A stretch of DNA of 48,104 nucleotides from Candidatus Edwardsiibacteriota bacterium (lineage in GTDB: Bacteria; Edwardsbacteria; AC1; EtOH8), in assembly GCA_020053305.1 (NCBI GenBank), contig JAGVNJ010000047.1:1-48104 (forward strand), given 5' to 3'. Below are positions 1 to 8,355 of the stretch, in pieces. Within the stretch, counting starts at the first letter, position 1; every line of letters starts with the position of its first letter. The position numbers and the translations under genes were made by a program. Under the pieces are notes generated by a model, which did no database searches, was not told where the DNA came from, and was given only the letters and a program-made list of their open reading frames with translations.

Positions 1-160
1 TCCCGCATCAAGTGCCCGTGGCCCCGCTAAAAGCGGAGCACGCCTTTGGCGTGGCGTGGCGGGATAAATTCCAAATGGCATCCAGGCCTGGATTCCCGCT
101 CCCCGTCTTCACGAGGACAAGCTTCGCGGGAATGACACATTGCGCTATTTATCCGCCGAA
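1..160. repeat. Palindromic intergenic repeats
   Basis: The stretch before the first gene is made of inverted repeats. Positions 1-65 have outer arms TCCCGC and GCGGGA with smaller hairpins inside (CCCCGCT/AGCGG, CGCC/GGCG). Positions 92-136 have ATTCCCGC paired with GCGGGAAT, followed by GAC. The second type (ATTCCC..GGGAAT, usually next to a GTCA/TGAC) recurs near 43156-43201 and 46632-46656, so it is a family scattered through the genome. No gene is seen here. Confidence 0.6.
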
Positions 161-182
161 GTAATATTCCATCTCTTGATCA

Positions 183-1145
183 ATGAACAAACCTTCAAAA
201 GTCATACTGATCCAGACGCTGGGCGTCCCCCGGGAATTAGTGCAGCAGCGCTTTGCCGAGTTGCTTCCGGGTCATACGCTGGTTTGGAAAGGCTCCGAGC
301 TGGCCGAGGGCAAGCCTCTGGCCGATCTGGTGGGCGGCGCCAAGTATCTGGTCACCGGCAGCCTGCCGATAGACGGCCGGACCATCCGCAACTGCGCGCT
401 GTCCATGATCTCCATCTCCTTCACCGGGTACGACCACGTGGACCTGGCGGCCTGCCGGGAAAAGGGGATCGCGGTCTACAACACGCCGGGGTATTCCACC
501 GACTCGGTGGCCGAGCTGGCGCTGGGTTTGGCTTTGTCGCTTCTCCGCAATATACCAAAGGGCGATGCCCACGTTCGCCAGCCGGAGGCAACATTCTTCG
601 CCTTTCCCGATGGGGTCGAGCTCAAAGGCAAGACCGTGGGGATAGTCGGCACCGGAGCCACCGGGCTGGCCGCGGCCAGGCTGTTCGCCGCTTTCGGATG
701 CAAGGTGCTCGGTTACAACCGGGCAACGAGTGATGAGTTTATAAATCTTGGCGGGATATACTGCAGCCTTGACGATCTTTTAAAAGACTCGGACATTGTT
801 TCCCTGCATCTGGCGCTTAACGCCGAGACCAGGCATATAATGAACCCGGAGCGGATATCCAAAATGAAGCCCTCGGCTTATCTGATCAACACCGCCCGGG
901 GCGGGCTGGTGGATGAGGCGGCTTTGGCCCAGGCCCTCAACGATGGTAAACTGGCCGGCGCCGGGCTGGACGTGTTCGGAAGCGAGCCGCCGGATAAGGA
1001 TAACCCCCTGCTGACCGCGCAGAACACAGTGCTGACGCCGCATTTGGGCTATAAGACGCATGAGGCGCTGTTGAGGAAGCTGGAAGTGACTTTTAGGAAT
1101 ATTTCGGATTTTGAAAAGGGGATAGAAACCAACCGGGTGGTTTAA
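183..1145 (+). CDS. D-isomer-specific 2-hydroxyacid dehydrogenase, NAD-binding
   Basis: A 320-residue protein of the D-2-hydroxyacid dehydrogenase family, which reversibly reduces 2-oxoacids to D-2-hydroxyacids with NAD(P)H. The Rossmann motif GxGxxG lies at residues 156-161. The family's active-site Arg, Glu and His are visible as R239 (in NTARGG), E268 (in GSEPP) and H287 (in TPHLG). Length is normal for the family. The actual substrate (glycerate, lactate, phosphoglycerate or another oxoacid) cannot be read from the motifs. There is no ACT domain, which argues against a regulated SerA. It stands alone: the next gene is AT-rich and unrelated. Confidence 0.88.
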   Translation: MNKPSKVILIQTLGVPRELVQQRFAELLPGHTLVWKGSELAEGKPLADLVGGAKYLVTGSLPIDGRTIRNCALSMISISFTGYDHVDLAACREKGIAVYNTPGYSTDSVAELALGLALSLLRNIPKGDAHVRQPEATFFAFPDGVELKGKTVGIVGTGATGLAAARLFAAFGCKVLGYNRATSDEFINLGGIYCSLDDLLKDSDIVSLHLALNAETRHIMNPERISKMKPSAYLINTARGGLVDEAALAQALNDGKLAGAGLDVFGSEPPDKDNPLLTAQNTVLTPHLGYKTHEALLRKLEVTFRNISDFEKGIETNRVV

Positions 1146-1197
1146 GAGAGAATATAAATATTCGATTTCGTAGTACAACCCACAATTAAGGTATTAT

Positions 1198-2016
1198 ATG
1201 GAAGAAATATTTATTAGGCATAAGTTAGGCAAAGAAAGAAAATATATTTTACGTGATCTATGGTCTAAAAAACGTATTGCCGTTCATTTTAAAAATATAA
1301 GCAGCACCAACCCAAAGGATTATGAATTTGCTGGGCGACTTGCACTAACACGTCTCCAAAACTGTTGTAACACCGGTTCAATAGTTGCTGCCGCATACAG
1401 AGATTTAGATAAAGCAAGAATGTTAATTGGCATAATTAAGAAAGGTGCTAAAATTGAAACAGTAAAATATGGCAACCTGAAATTAAAAACCGTACAATTA
1501 CATAAAGTAAAAATTATTTCATACAACAAATTTCCGTTATTGGCTGCGATTCAACCTCGCCAAGGGACAATTACCGGCTGGCCTTCAGCTAAGACTCATT
1601 TAGAATCAATTCTTAAACATAACAAGTTATCATTTAGTGTTGATTCAATAGCTCCGGAATATTTAGAAATATTATGCTATGAATATTTGCGTTACAAACA
1701 TTATATTGATTTACTTTTATTACCAATCGGCAGAACATTGCAAGACATTGATATTCGTGGTATAAGTAAGAAAAAAGAAAATGTTATTGCACAGGTAACA
1801 TACAGAAGGACAGATATAAATGCTATAAATAATAAAATTAAACATTTAAAGAAGTATAAATCAACCAATACAAAGTTGTTTTATTTTGGACCAAAAGACA
1901 ATCAAATAAAAGAAAAGGAAGTAATATTTATTCCCATAGAGACAGTTTTTGCTGAGCTAATAAAAAAAAGTAAATATAAATATTTAATTCGTAAAATGCT
2001 ATACAGTGCTGACTGA
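1198..2016 (+). CDS. AT-rich hypothetical protein, possibly nuclease-fold
   Basis: A 272-residue Lys/Ile-rich protein that I do not recognise. Its codons are strongly AT-rich compared with the flanking GC-rich genes, which suggests recent acquisition. No signal peptide or membrane segment is visible. Around residues 155-203 the order of an acidic helix (YLEILCYEYL), then LQDIDIRG, then a strand IAQVTYR faintly resembles the layout of PD-(D/E)xK restriction-fold proteins. The expected Lys after the last acidic or Gln residue is absent, so this is only a suggestion. It ends in TGA at 2014-2016, and the dinD-like fragment that follows is in the same reading frame. Confidence 0.55.
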   Translation: MEEIFIRHKLGKERKYILRDLWSKKRIAVHFKNISSTNPKDYEFAGRLALTRLQNCCNTGSIVAAAYRDLDKARMLIGIIKKGAKIETVKYGNLKLKTVQLHKVKIISYNKFPLLAAIQPRQGTITGWPSAKTHLESILKHNKLSFSVDSIAPEYLEILCYEYLRYKHYIDLLLLPIGRTLQDIDIRGISKKKENVIAQVTYRRTDINAINNKIKHLKKYKSTNTKLFYFGPKDNQIKEKEVIFIPIETVFAELIKKSKYKYLIRKMLYSAD

Positions 2017-2196
2017 TCGTATTTTAGGAATGAATTCTGGTATGCCCGAGAGCTTGCTCCGGTACTTGAGTATGTCCAATGGAGGAACTTTGCCAAGGTA
2101 TTAGAACGGGTGATACTGGCCTGCAAGAACAGCGGGTATCCAGTTTCCGATCATTTTGCTGAGGTCAGCAAAACGATAAAACCAATTAAGCAATGA
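2017..2196 (+). pseudogene. dinD-like (Bro-N/antirepressor) gene fragment
   Basis: Directly after the stop of the preceding gene, and in the same frame, about 55 codons encode a segment containing NEFWYARELAPVLEY and CKNSGYPVSDHFAEV, ending at TGA 2194-2196. These blocks match the N-terminal region of DNA-damage-inducible protein D and related Bro-N proteins. The full family is roughly 280 residues. Here there is no start codon of its own and no C-terminal part, so it is a remnant. Its last codon overlaps the ATG of the next remnant. Confidence 0.6.
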
Positions 2197-2351
2197 ACAT
2201 TCACGAATACCAAGCCCGCCAGTTGCTGCGCGACCAAGGGATCCCGGTCAAGCCGGAGAGCCTTTCTTGTCCGGCAACAGAAGGTCCAAGGGCAGCAGGT
2301 AAAAAAGTCCTGGCAATATGTGAATCTAACAAACCACTTCACCATCGCTGA
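2193..2351 (+). pseudogene. sucC 5'-end remnant
   Basis: A 52-codon open frame that starts MNIHEYQARQLLRDQGIPV, the signature N-terminus of succinyl-CoA synthetase beta subunit. After about 22 residues the similarity is lost and the frame stops at 2349-2351. The intact sucC of this window is at 6062 and starts with the similar but not identical [12 protein letters not shown]. This is therefore a truncated relic of a second sucC-like gene, not a functional subunit; the ATP-grasp and CoA-ligase parts are missing. Confidence 0.6.
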
Positions 2352-2368
2352 CGGAGAGGTTTTTTTTC

Positions 2369-2398
2369 TTTACAAAAGCGCCCTGTTTGTGTTTTAAT
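2369..2398 (+). promoter_or_regulatory. Putative promoter of the malic enzyme gene
   Basis: TTTACA at 2369-2374 and TTTAAT at 2393-2398 are separated by 18 bases, about 50 bases before the chosen start codon. A closer TATAAT at 2398-2403 has a poorly spaced -35 partner. This is a sequence match only. Confidence 0.35.
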
Positions 2399-2447
2399 AT
2401 AATATAACCAAATACCGAAGCTACTAAATATGAAAGGAAGTCAGGCT

Positions 2448-3902
2448 ATGGCGAATTTCGATTTGACCCTGAAAAATCTGGAAGAATTGTTTCCGGAGGG
2501 TTTTACCCAGGAACAGTTGGCCAAGGGGAAAACGGTTCTGCTTAAAGAGCTGGCCCTTGACCTTCATAAATATTACGGCGGCAAGATGATCACCGTGCCC
2601 AAGGCCGGGGTCTACGGTTTCAACTGGTTCAACATCTGGTATACGCCCGGCGTATCCAAGATCTCCACCACCATCAGGGACAATAACGACGCCTCCTTCG
2701 AACTCACCAACCGCGGCAACACGGTGGCGGTGGTCTCCGACTCCACCCGGGTGCTGGGCGACGGCGACTGCACCCCTCCCGGCGGATTGGGCGTGATGGA
2801 GGGCAAGGCCTTTCTGATGAAATATCTGGGCGGCTGCGACGGGGTGGCCCTGTGCATGGACAGTCGCAACAGCAAGGGCGAACACGATGCTCAGAAGATA
2901 ATAGATTTTGTAAAGATGGCCGAGCCCAGTTTCGGGGCCATCAACCTGGAGGACATCTCACAGCCCAACTGCTACAAAGTGCTGGACACCCTGCGCGAGG
3001 AATGCAACATTCCGGTGTGGCACGACGACGCCCAGGGAACCGGCTGCGTTACTTTGGCCGGACTGATCAACGCCCTGAAGATAGTGGGAAAGAAGATGTC
3101 CGAGGTCAAGATCGTATTCTACGGCGCCGGGGCCTCCAACACCACCATCTTCCGCCTGATCGAGACCGACGGCGGCGACGCCAAGAATATGATCATGTTC
3201 GACACCAAGGGCACCCTGGGCTCATTCCGCGAGGACATCAAGAACGCCCCGGCCCATTACCGCAAGTGGGAGATCTGCCAGAAGACCAATCCCAAGAACA
3301 TCAAGACCATGGAGGAGGCCATGAAGGGGGCCGACGTGCTGATATCCCTGTCCACCCCGGGGCCCAACGTCATCAAACCGGAATGGATCAAGTCGATGGC
3401 TCCCAAATCCATCGTCTTCGTCTGCGCCAATCCGGTGCCGGAGATATACCCCTACGCCGCCAAAGAGGCCGGGGCTTACATCGTGGCCACCGGCCGGGGC
3501 GACTTCCCCAACCAGGTCAACAATTCCCTGGGCTTTCCCGGCATCCTGAAGGGAGCGCTGATGGTGCGGGCCAAGAAGATCACCGACAACATGGCCATCG
3601 CCGCCGCCCACTCGCTGGCCGACTACGCCGAGAAGAAAGTGCTGTCGCCGGACAACATCATCCCCAAGATGAGCGACGCCGAGGTGTTTCCCACCGAGGC
3701 CCGCGACGTGGCCATGCAGGCCATCAAGGATGGGGTGGCCCGGGTGAAGCTGACAGCCGAAGAGGCCTTCGCCAAGGCCGAAACTGATATCAAAGAGGCC
3801 CGGGAGATAACCGACAAGATGATGGAGCTGGGCCTGATCAAAAAACCGCCGGTGGAATTACTGGAGGCGGCGGTCAAGCGGGCTATCGCCCAGATAAAAT
3901 AA
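2448..3902 (+). CDS. NAD(P)-dependent malic enzyme
   Basis: A 484-residue malate dehydrogenase (oxaloacetate-decarboxylating), which converts malate to pyruvate and CO2 with reduction of NAD(P), or the reverse. It has the N-terminal malic domain, then the NAD-binding domain. Visible catalytic features are YTPGV (Tyr at about 65), the Lys of EGKAF (about 120), the metal-binding acids in NLED and HDDAQGT (about 168-194) and the nucleotide loop GAGAS (about 226-230). The upstream in-frame ATG at 2430 has no ribosome site. The ATG at 2448 has GGAAG at 2436-2440, seven bases upstream, and is preferred. With the fumarase genes downstream it links pyruvate to the C4 dicarboxylates. Confidence 0.93.
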   Translation: MANFDLTLKNLEELFPEGFTQEQLAKGKTVLLKELALDLHKYYGGKMITVPKAGVYGFNWFNIWYTPGVSKISTTIRDNNDASFELTNRGNTVAVVSDSTRVLGDGDCTPPGGLGVMEGKAFLMKYLGGCDGVALCMDSRNSKGEHDAQKIIDFVKMAEPSFGAINLEDISQPNCYKVLDTLREECNIPVWHDDAQGTGCVTLAGLINALKIVGKKMSEVKIVFYGAGASNTTIFRLIETDGGDAKNMIMFDTKGTLGSFREDIKNAPAHYRKWEICQKTNPKNIKTMEEAMKGADVLISLSTPGPNVIKPEWIKSMAPKSIVFVCANPVPEIYPYAAKEAGAYIVATGRGDFPNQVNNSLGFPGILKGALMVRAKKITDNMAIAAAHSLADYAEKKVLSPDNIIPKMSDAEVFPTEARDVAMQAIKDGVARVKLTAEEAFAKAETDIKEAREITDKMMELGLIKKPPVELLEAAVKRAIAQIK

Positions 3903-3907
3903 CCTTT

Positions 3908-4072
3908 ACCACAGAGACACCGAGGCGCAGAGAAAATTCGAATGCCTATTCGAATGCCCGGCGGCCCAATAAATGGGGATCATAAAAAACTCAGTGTCTT
4001 TGCGCCTCGCCCGACGCCATAGCAGGCCTTTATATCTGCCGGTTTTGGCCAACGGCGTCTGTGGCAAGGATA
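3908..4072. repeat. Palindromic element of the CACAGAGACAC type
   Basis: The left part, 3909-3932, begins CCACAGAGACACCGAGGCGC. The right part contains CTCAGTGTCTTTGCGCCTCG (3990-4009) and TCTGTGGCAAGG, an imperfect inverted copy. It fills the malic enzyme/fumarase spacer. It resembles, but is not identical to, the CCACGGAAACACGGAA family around 8.1-10.5 kb. An open frame running through it into the fumarase gene is an artefact. Confidence 0.5.
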
Positions 4073-4095
4073 AATTAACCATAAGGAGACGCATA

Positions 4096-4941
4096 ATGCG
4101 GACCATCGAATACAAAAAGATAGTGGACGCGGTCAAGGAGATGTGCCTGGAGGCCAATTACGACCTGCCTCAGGATGTGGTCGACGGGTTCAAGAAGGGC
4201 ATAGCCCAGGAGGAATCGCCCCTGGGGAAATCCATTCTGGAGCAATGCCTGGAGAATGCCCAGATCGCCAAGGACGAAAGGGTGCCCATCTGCCAGGACA
4301 CCGGCCTGTCGGTGTTCTTCATAAACATCGGCCAGGATGTAAAGGTTGATGGAGGATTGCTCAAGGATGCCGTCAACGAAGGAGTGCGGCAGGGGTACAA
4401 GGATGGATACCTCAGGAAATCATCCCTGGACGACCCCCTGTTCGCCCGAAAGAACACCGGGGACAACACCCCGGCCATCATCCATCTGGACATCGTGGCC
4501 GGGGACAAGCTGGACATCACCCTGGCCCCCAAGGGCGGCGGCGCCGAGAACATGAGCCGGCTGGCCATGCTGCCGCCGTCGGCCGGGGAGAAGGGGGTGA
4601 TCGATTTCGTGGTGGACACCATCGTCAAGGCCGGGGGAAACCCCTGCCCGCCCACGGTGGTGGGGGTGGGCATCGGAGGCACCTTCGAGAAGGTGGCTTA
4701 TCTGGCCAAGAAAGCCCTGCTGTGGCCGCTGAATGCTCCCAACCCGGACGAGCGGTATGATCAGCTGGAACAGAGGATCCTTCACCGGATCAACAATTCC
4801 GGGGTCGGCCCCCAGGGCCTGGGGGGGAATATCACCTCCTTTGCCATCCATATCGAGCATCACCCCTGCCATCTGGCCTCGCTGCCGGTGGCGGTAAATG
4901 TCAACTGTCATGCCCATCGGCATGCCCATCGGGTATTATAG
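4096..4941 (+). CDS. Class I fumarate hydratase, alpha (N-terminal) subunit
   Basis: A 281-residue protein of the fumarase/tartrate dehydratase alpha family, an oxygen-sensitive [4Fe-4S] hydro-lyase that interconverts fumarate and malate together with the beta subunit at 5113. The cluster cysteines are visible in VPICQDTG, NPCPPTVVG and HHPCHLASLP. The C-terminus CHAHRHAHRVL is typical of the subunit. AAGGAG at 4083-4088 lies seven bases before ATG 4096, which decides the start over an upstream frame that runs through the preceding repeat. Related tartrate dehydratases share the fold, but the malic enzyme and sucCD neighbours favour fumarase. Confidence 0.9.
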   Translation: MRTIEYKKIVDAVKEMCLEANYDLPQDVVDGFKKGIAQEESPLGKSILEQCLENAQIAKDERVPICQDTGLSVFFINIGQDVKVDGGLLKDAVNEGVRQGYKDGYLRKSSLDDPLFARKNTGDNTPAIIHLDIVAGDKLDITLAPKGGGAENMSRLAMLPPSAGEKGVIDFVVDTIVKAGGNPCPPTVVGVGIGGTFEKVAYLAKKALLWPLNAPNPDERYDQLEQRILHRINNSGVGPQGLGGNITSFAIHIEHHPCHLASLPVAVNVNCHAHRHAHRVL

Positions 4942-4955
4942 TAACCTGCAAAATT

Positions 4956-5083
4956 AATTTTGGACGCAGATGAACGCCGAGAATAATACTTATATCGCCA
5001 CTTGATGCAATTACCCGGCCCCCAGTAACGGGTATTGCATTGTAAAGAATCTGCGTTAATCCGCGAAAATCAGCGTCCAATTT
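4956..5083. repeat. Palindromic element of the GGACGCAGAT type
   Basis: Outer arms AATTTTGGACGC (4956-4966) and GCGTCCAATTT (5073-5083) are inverted copies. Inner segments ACGCAGATGAACGC and ATCTGCGTTAATCCGCG continue the symmetry. It lies between the two fumarase subunit genes, separating a pair that is usually contiguous. It belongs to a different family from its neighbours at 3908 and 8093. Confidence 0.6.
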
Positions 5084-5112
5084 CGGATTATCCGAGATAG
5101 GAGAAATGCATT

Positions 5113-5673
5113 ATGGCAAACCCCAAAAAAATAACCACCCCCCTGACCGAGGAGACCGCCCGGTCGCTCAAGATGGGCGACGAGGTACTGATCACAGGCA
5201 CCATCTATACCGGAAGGGATGCCGCCCATAAAAGACTGTGCGAGGCCCTGGAGAAGGACGGCAAGCTGCCGGTGGAGCTGAAGGGCGAGATCATCTACTA
5301 CGTGGGACCATCTCCGGCCAAGCCGGGGAAGGCCATCGGCAGCGCCGGCCCCACCACCAGTTATAGAATGGACGCCTATTCCCCGGTCATGATCCAGAAA
5401 GCCGGATTGCGGGGCATGATCGGCAAGGGCGAGCGCAGCGAAGAGGTCATCAAGGCCATGAAAGAAAAAGGAGCGGTGTATTTCGCCGCCATCGGCGGGG
5501 CCGCCGCCCTGATCTCCAAGGCCATCAAGAAATCCACCCCCATCCTTTACGAGGAGCTGGGACCCGAGGCGGTATGCAAATACGAGGTGGAAGACTTTCC
5601 GGCCATCGTGGCCACCGATTCGGAGGGGAATGACCTGTATAAGGAAGGCCCCAAGAAATTTAAAAAAGCCTGA
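5113..5673 (+). CDS. Class I fumarate hydratase, beta (C-terminal) subunit
   Basis: A 186-residue subunit that completes the class I fumarase with the product of 4096-4941. Family features seen are ITGTIYTGRDAAH near residue 30, YYVGPSPAKPG, the substrate-site GPTTSYRMD, the loop GMIGKG and the stretch YFAAIGGAAAL. The length is standard for the separate beta subunit. AGGAGA at 5099-5104 is eight bases before the ATG. Alpha and beta genes are divided by a 171-base spacer holding a palindromic element, so they may rely on readthrough of that structure for balanced expression. Confidence 0.92.
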   Translation: MANPKKITTPLTEETARSLKMGDEVLITGTIYTGRDAAHKRLCEALEKDGKLPVELKGEIIYYVGPSPAKPGKAIGSAGPTTSYRMDAYSPVMIQKAGLRGMIGKGERSEEVIKAMKEKGAVYFAAIGGAAALISKAIKKSTPILYEELGPEAVCKYEVEDFPAIVATDSEGNDLYKEGPKKFKKA

Positions 5674-5678
5674 GGTGC

Positions 5679-5862
5679 TGAGATCTCTGAGAAACTAACT
5701 ACTGCGTGCCTTCGCTTTAGCGAAGGCTCCGTGCCTGCCTGGCCTCGATACTGCCGGTTGTCGAGTAGCATTAAAGCGTATCGAGACAACGGCCACTCGG
5801 CCAACGGCAGGCGCGCAAGCGGTAAAACTTGTCCTGCCTGTGCGCCCCTTCGCTAGTCTCAG
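5679..5862. repeat. MITE-like repeat copy 1 with nested hairpins
   Basis: The fumarase/sucC gap (5674-6061) holds no gene. At 5679 it starts TGAGATCTCTGAGAAACTAAC, related to TGAGACCTCTGCCAAACTAAC at 8093 and TGAGACCTCTGTAAAACTAAC at 8457. A weak inverted end (TAGTCTCAGGG, 5854-5864) closes it. Inside are a perfect hairpin GCCTTCGCT/AGCGAAGGC (5708-5727) and an 83-base segment (5739-5821) that recurs at 8210-8292. The rest of the gap, 5863-6061, contains a TCCGCC/GGCGGA hairpin and the sucC ribosome site. Confidence 0.5.
5739..5821. repeat. 83-base perfect direct repeat, copy A
   Basis: This segment is identical, base for base, to 8210-8292. It contains inverted parts: CTCGATAC/GTATCGAG and CTGCCGGTTG/CAACGGCAG. 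Both copies are intergenic, one before and one after sucCD. Confidence 0.85.
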
Positions 5863-6061
5863 GGTAATCCGCCTCTGGCGGACCGGCGTGAGCAATACAG
5901 CATTGGTTTACTTGCGAATGGAAACACTTTCGCCGAAGTAATAATATAATAGAAAACATGCTGAGCTGGGCGAAGCCTGATCCGGCTCGGCATGAATTTT
6001 CCCAGATTAGGCATGGCTTAAAATGACAAAAATTATCCGTATAACATTGGGAGCAGGTTAG

Positions 6062-7240
6062 ATGAACGTCCACGAATATCAAGCCAAGGAATTGCTGAAA
6101 AGCTACGGCGTTCCGGTGGACCGGGGGTTCATGGTGCAGTCGCTCGAAGAGATCGCCGGGGTGCTGGACCAGCTTCCGGGCCCCGGCTATGTGGTCAAGG
6201 CCCAGATACACTCCGGGGGCCGGGGAAAGGGCGGCGGGGTAAAGCTGGCCCAGGGCAAGGATCAGGCCCTGCAGCAGGCCAAAAATATCCTGGGGATGAA
6301 CCTGGTCACCAACCAGACCGGCCCCGGCGGGAGGCTGGTCAGCCGGCTGCTGATCACCGAGGCGGTGAACATAGACCAGGAGTATTATCTCAGCCTGCTG
6401 ATCGACCGGGCGGTCTGCAAATACGTCTTTGTGGCTTCAACCGAGGGAGGGATGGAGATAGAGAAGGTGGCCGAGGAAAAGCCCGACAGCATCATCAAGA
6501 TCCACGTCGATCCCTTCAGCGGGTTCAAGAATTTCCATGGCCTGGAGATGGCCGGGAAACTGGGGTTCTCCGGGGACCAAACCAAGCAGCTGACCGGCAT
6601 CATGAGGGGACTATACAATCTCTTCATCGAGAAGGACGCCTCGCTGGTGGAGATCAACCCGCTGGTGAAGACCAAGGACGGAAGGCTTCTGGCCATAGAC
6701 GCCAAGGTCAACTTTGACGACAACGGCCTGGGCCGCCACCCCGAGATCATGGAACTGCGCGATGTAGACCAGGAGGATCCCAACGAGGTCCAGGCCTCGA
6801 AATACGACCTGAGCTACATCAAGCTGGACGGCACCATCGGCTGCTTAGTCAACGGGGCCGGCCTGGCCATGGCCACCATGGATATCGTCAAATTACACGG
6901 CGGCAGCCCGGCCAATTTCCTGGATGTGGGCGGCAGCGCCACCGCCGAAAAGGTGACCGAGGCCTTTAAGATCATTTTAAGCGATCCCAATGTAAAGGGG
7001 ATCCTGGTGAATATCTTCGGCGGGATCATGAAATGCGACGTGATCGCCGAGGGGATCGTGTCGGCCTCCAGAAGTTTGGGGGTAAAGGTGCCGATAGTGG
7101 CCCGGCTGGACGGCACCAATGTGGAACAGGGAAGGAAGATACTGGCCGGATCCGGATTGAAAATAATTCCGGCCGGATCATTGAACGAAGCGGCTAAAAG
7201 AATCGTAGCGGAGGCTGAGAGCTATGGCCATTCTAATTGA
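6062..7240 (+). CDS. sucC: Succinyl-CoA synthetase (ADP/GDP-forming) beta subunit
   Basis: A 392-residue subunit of the ligase that interconverts succinyl-CoA and succinate with formation of ATP or GTP. It shows the N-terminal HEYQAKELL, an ATP-grasp domain with [14 protein letters not shown] (about 46-59), the metal-site segment VEINPLV (about residue 200), and the C-terminal ligase domain with FLDVGGSA and [10 protein letters not shown]. Length is typical. GGGAG at 6049-6053 stands eight bases before the ATG. The gene overlaps sucD by 17 bases, so the subunits are translationally linked. With the methylmalonyl-CoA genes at 37-42 kb it would serve succinate activation, or ATP formation from succinyl-CoA. 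Confidence 0.95.
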   Translation: MNVHEYQAKELLKSYGVPVDRGFMVQSLEEIAGVLDQLPGPGYVVKAQIHSGGRGKGGGVKLAQGKDQALQQAKNILGMNLVTNQTGPGGRLVSRLLITEAVNIDQEYYLSLLIDRAVCKYVFVASTEGGMEIEKVAEEKPDSIIKIHVDPFSGFKNFHGLEMAGKLGFSGDQTKQLTGIMRGLYNLFIEKDASLVEINPLVKTKDGRLLAIDAKVNFDDNGLGRHPEIMELRDVDQEDPNEVQASKYDLSYIKLDGTIGCLVNGAGLAMATMDIVKLHGGSPANFLDVGGSATAEKVTEAFKIILSDPNVKGILVNIFGGIMKCDVIAEGIVSASRSLGVKVPIVARLDGTNVEQGRKILAGSGLKIIPAGSLNEAAKRIVAEAESYGHSN

Positions 7241-8090
7241 TCAAAACACCCGTTTGATTTGTCAGGGTTTTACCGGAAAGCACGGTACGTTTCACACCCT
7301 TAAATCAGCCGAATACGGAACCAAGGTGGTGGGCGGAGTAGTTCCCGGCAAGGGCGGAACCGTTCATGAGGGCTTCCCGGTGTTCGACACCGTAGCCCAG
7401 GCCAGGGAGAAAGGCGGAGCCAACGCCTCCATGATCTTCGTTCCGGCCAATTTCTGCAAGGATGCCCTGATCGAAGCCATAGATGCCGAGCTGGAGCTGG
7501 TGATCTGCATCACCGAGGGGGTCCCGGTGGGCGACATGCTGTTCGTCAAGCGCTATCTGGCGGGCAAAAAGACCCGGCTGGTAGGTCCCAACTGCCCCGG
7601 GGTCATCTCCCCCGGCCTGGCCAAGGCCGGGATCATGCCGGCCTCCATCCACAAGAAGGGCGGGGTGGGAGTGATCTCCCGAAGCGGAACCCTGACCTAT
7701 GAGGCCGTAAACCAGCTGACCCAGATGGGGATCGGGCAATCGACCTGCATAGGAATAGGCGGGGACCCGGTGATAGGCACCACCTTCATCGACGCCTTTG
7801 AACTGTTCAAGAAGGACCGCCAGACCAAGGCGGTGCTGATGATCGGCGAGATCGGCGGGTCCATGGAGGAGGAGACCGCCCGGTGGATAAAGAAGAATTT
7901 CGACAAGCCGGTGGCGGCTTTTATCGCCGGGGCCACCGCCCCCGCAGGGAAGCGGATGGGGCATGCCGGAGCCATCATCTCCGGGGGAAAGGGAACCTAC
8001 CAGGAGAAGCTCAAGGTCCTTAAATCCTGCGGGATCAAGGTGGCCAAAAGCCCGGCCGAGATGGGCAAGACGTTGAAGAGCGTTTTATGA
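7224..8090 (+). CDS. sucD: Succinyl-CoA synthetase alpha subunit
   Basis: A 288-residue subunit carrying the CoA-binding domain and the phosphohistidine. It shows [12 protein letters not shown] near residue 13, VGPNCPGVI (about 120-128), [10 protein letters not shown] (about 152-161) and GHAGAI, whose His (about 247) is the phosphorylated catalytic residue. GGAGG at 7210-7214, inside the end of sucC, is nine bases upstream of ATG 7224. No terminator follows directly; instead a 571-base repeat-rich gap separates it from hdrC. Confidence 0.95.
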   Translation: MAILIDQNTRLICQGFTGKHGTFHTLKSAEYGTKVVGGVVPGKGGTVHEGFPVFDTVAQAREKGGANASMIFVPANFCKDALIEAIDAELELVICITEGVPVGDMLFVKRYLAGKKTRLVGPNCPGVISPGLAKAGIMPASIHKKGGVGVISRSGTLTYEAVNQLTQMGIGQSTCIGIGGDPVIGTTFIDAFELFKKDRQTKAVLMIGEIGGSMEEETARWIKKNFDKPVAAFIAGATAPAGKRMGHAGAIISGGKGTYQEKLKVLKSCGIKVAKSPAEMGKTLKSVL

Positions 8091-8092
8091 TC

Positions 8093-8318
8093 TGAGACCT
8101 CTGCCAAACTAACCACTGAAACACGGAACTACTGAAAATACTAAAAAAGAGCTTGAGACCTGTTTCCCCCATGATTATTATTCCGAAAATTCAGTGTTTC
8201 CGTGCTTGTCTGGCCTCGATACTGCCGGTTGTCGAGTAGCATTAAAGCGTATCGAGACAACGGCCACTCGGCCAACGGCAGGCGCGCAAGCGTGTCAAAA
8301 CACTTTTACAGAAGTCTC
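8093..8318. repeat. MITE-like repeat copy 2
   Basis: It begins three bases after the sucD stop with TGAGACCTCTGCCAAACTAAC and ends in CACTTTTACAGAAGTCTCC (8301-8319), which is an imperfect inverted copy of that start. Inside is a second palindrome, CCACTGAAACACGGAACTAC ... AATTCAGTGTTTCCGTG, shared with the copy at 8457. The 83-base repeat (8210-8292) is nested next to the right end. An open frame of 77 codons through this region (8202-8435) has no coding character. Confidence 0.55.
8210..8292. repeat. 83-base perfect direct repeat, copy B
   Basis: Identical to 5739-5821. Here it interrupts the symmetry of the MITE-like repeat at 8093-8318, lying between its inner palindrome and its right end, as if inserted or carried as a module. 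Confidence 0.85.
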
Positions 8319-8321
8319 CTA

Positions 8322-8349
8322 TTGACTTTTTATAATTATGTGGTAAACT
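8322..8349 (+). promoter_or_regulatory. Putative sigma70-type promoter of a small RNA
   Basis: TTGACT (8322-8327) and TAAACT (8344-8349) are 16 bases apart in an AT-rich stretch between two repeat elements. A terminator hairpin follows about 50 bases downstream (8397-8445), with no gene between. Confidence 0.45.
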
Positions 8350-8355
8350 TAAAAA

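Noticed and set aside
2852-3787. 311-codon frame inside the malic enzyme gene
   Set aside because: It is a shadow of the GC-rich malic enzyme gene in another frame, rich in Arg, Gly and His, with no family features.
3973-4095. Upstream extension of the fumarase alpha gene
   Set aside because: The extension lies in a palindromic repeat; the ribosome site and family N-terminus fit ATG 4096.
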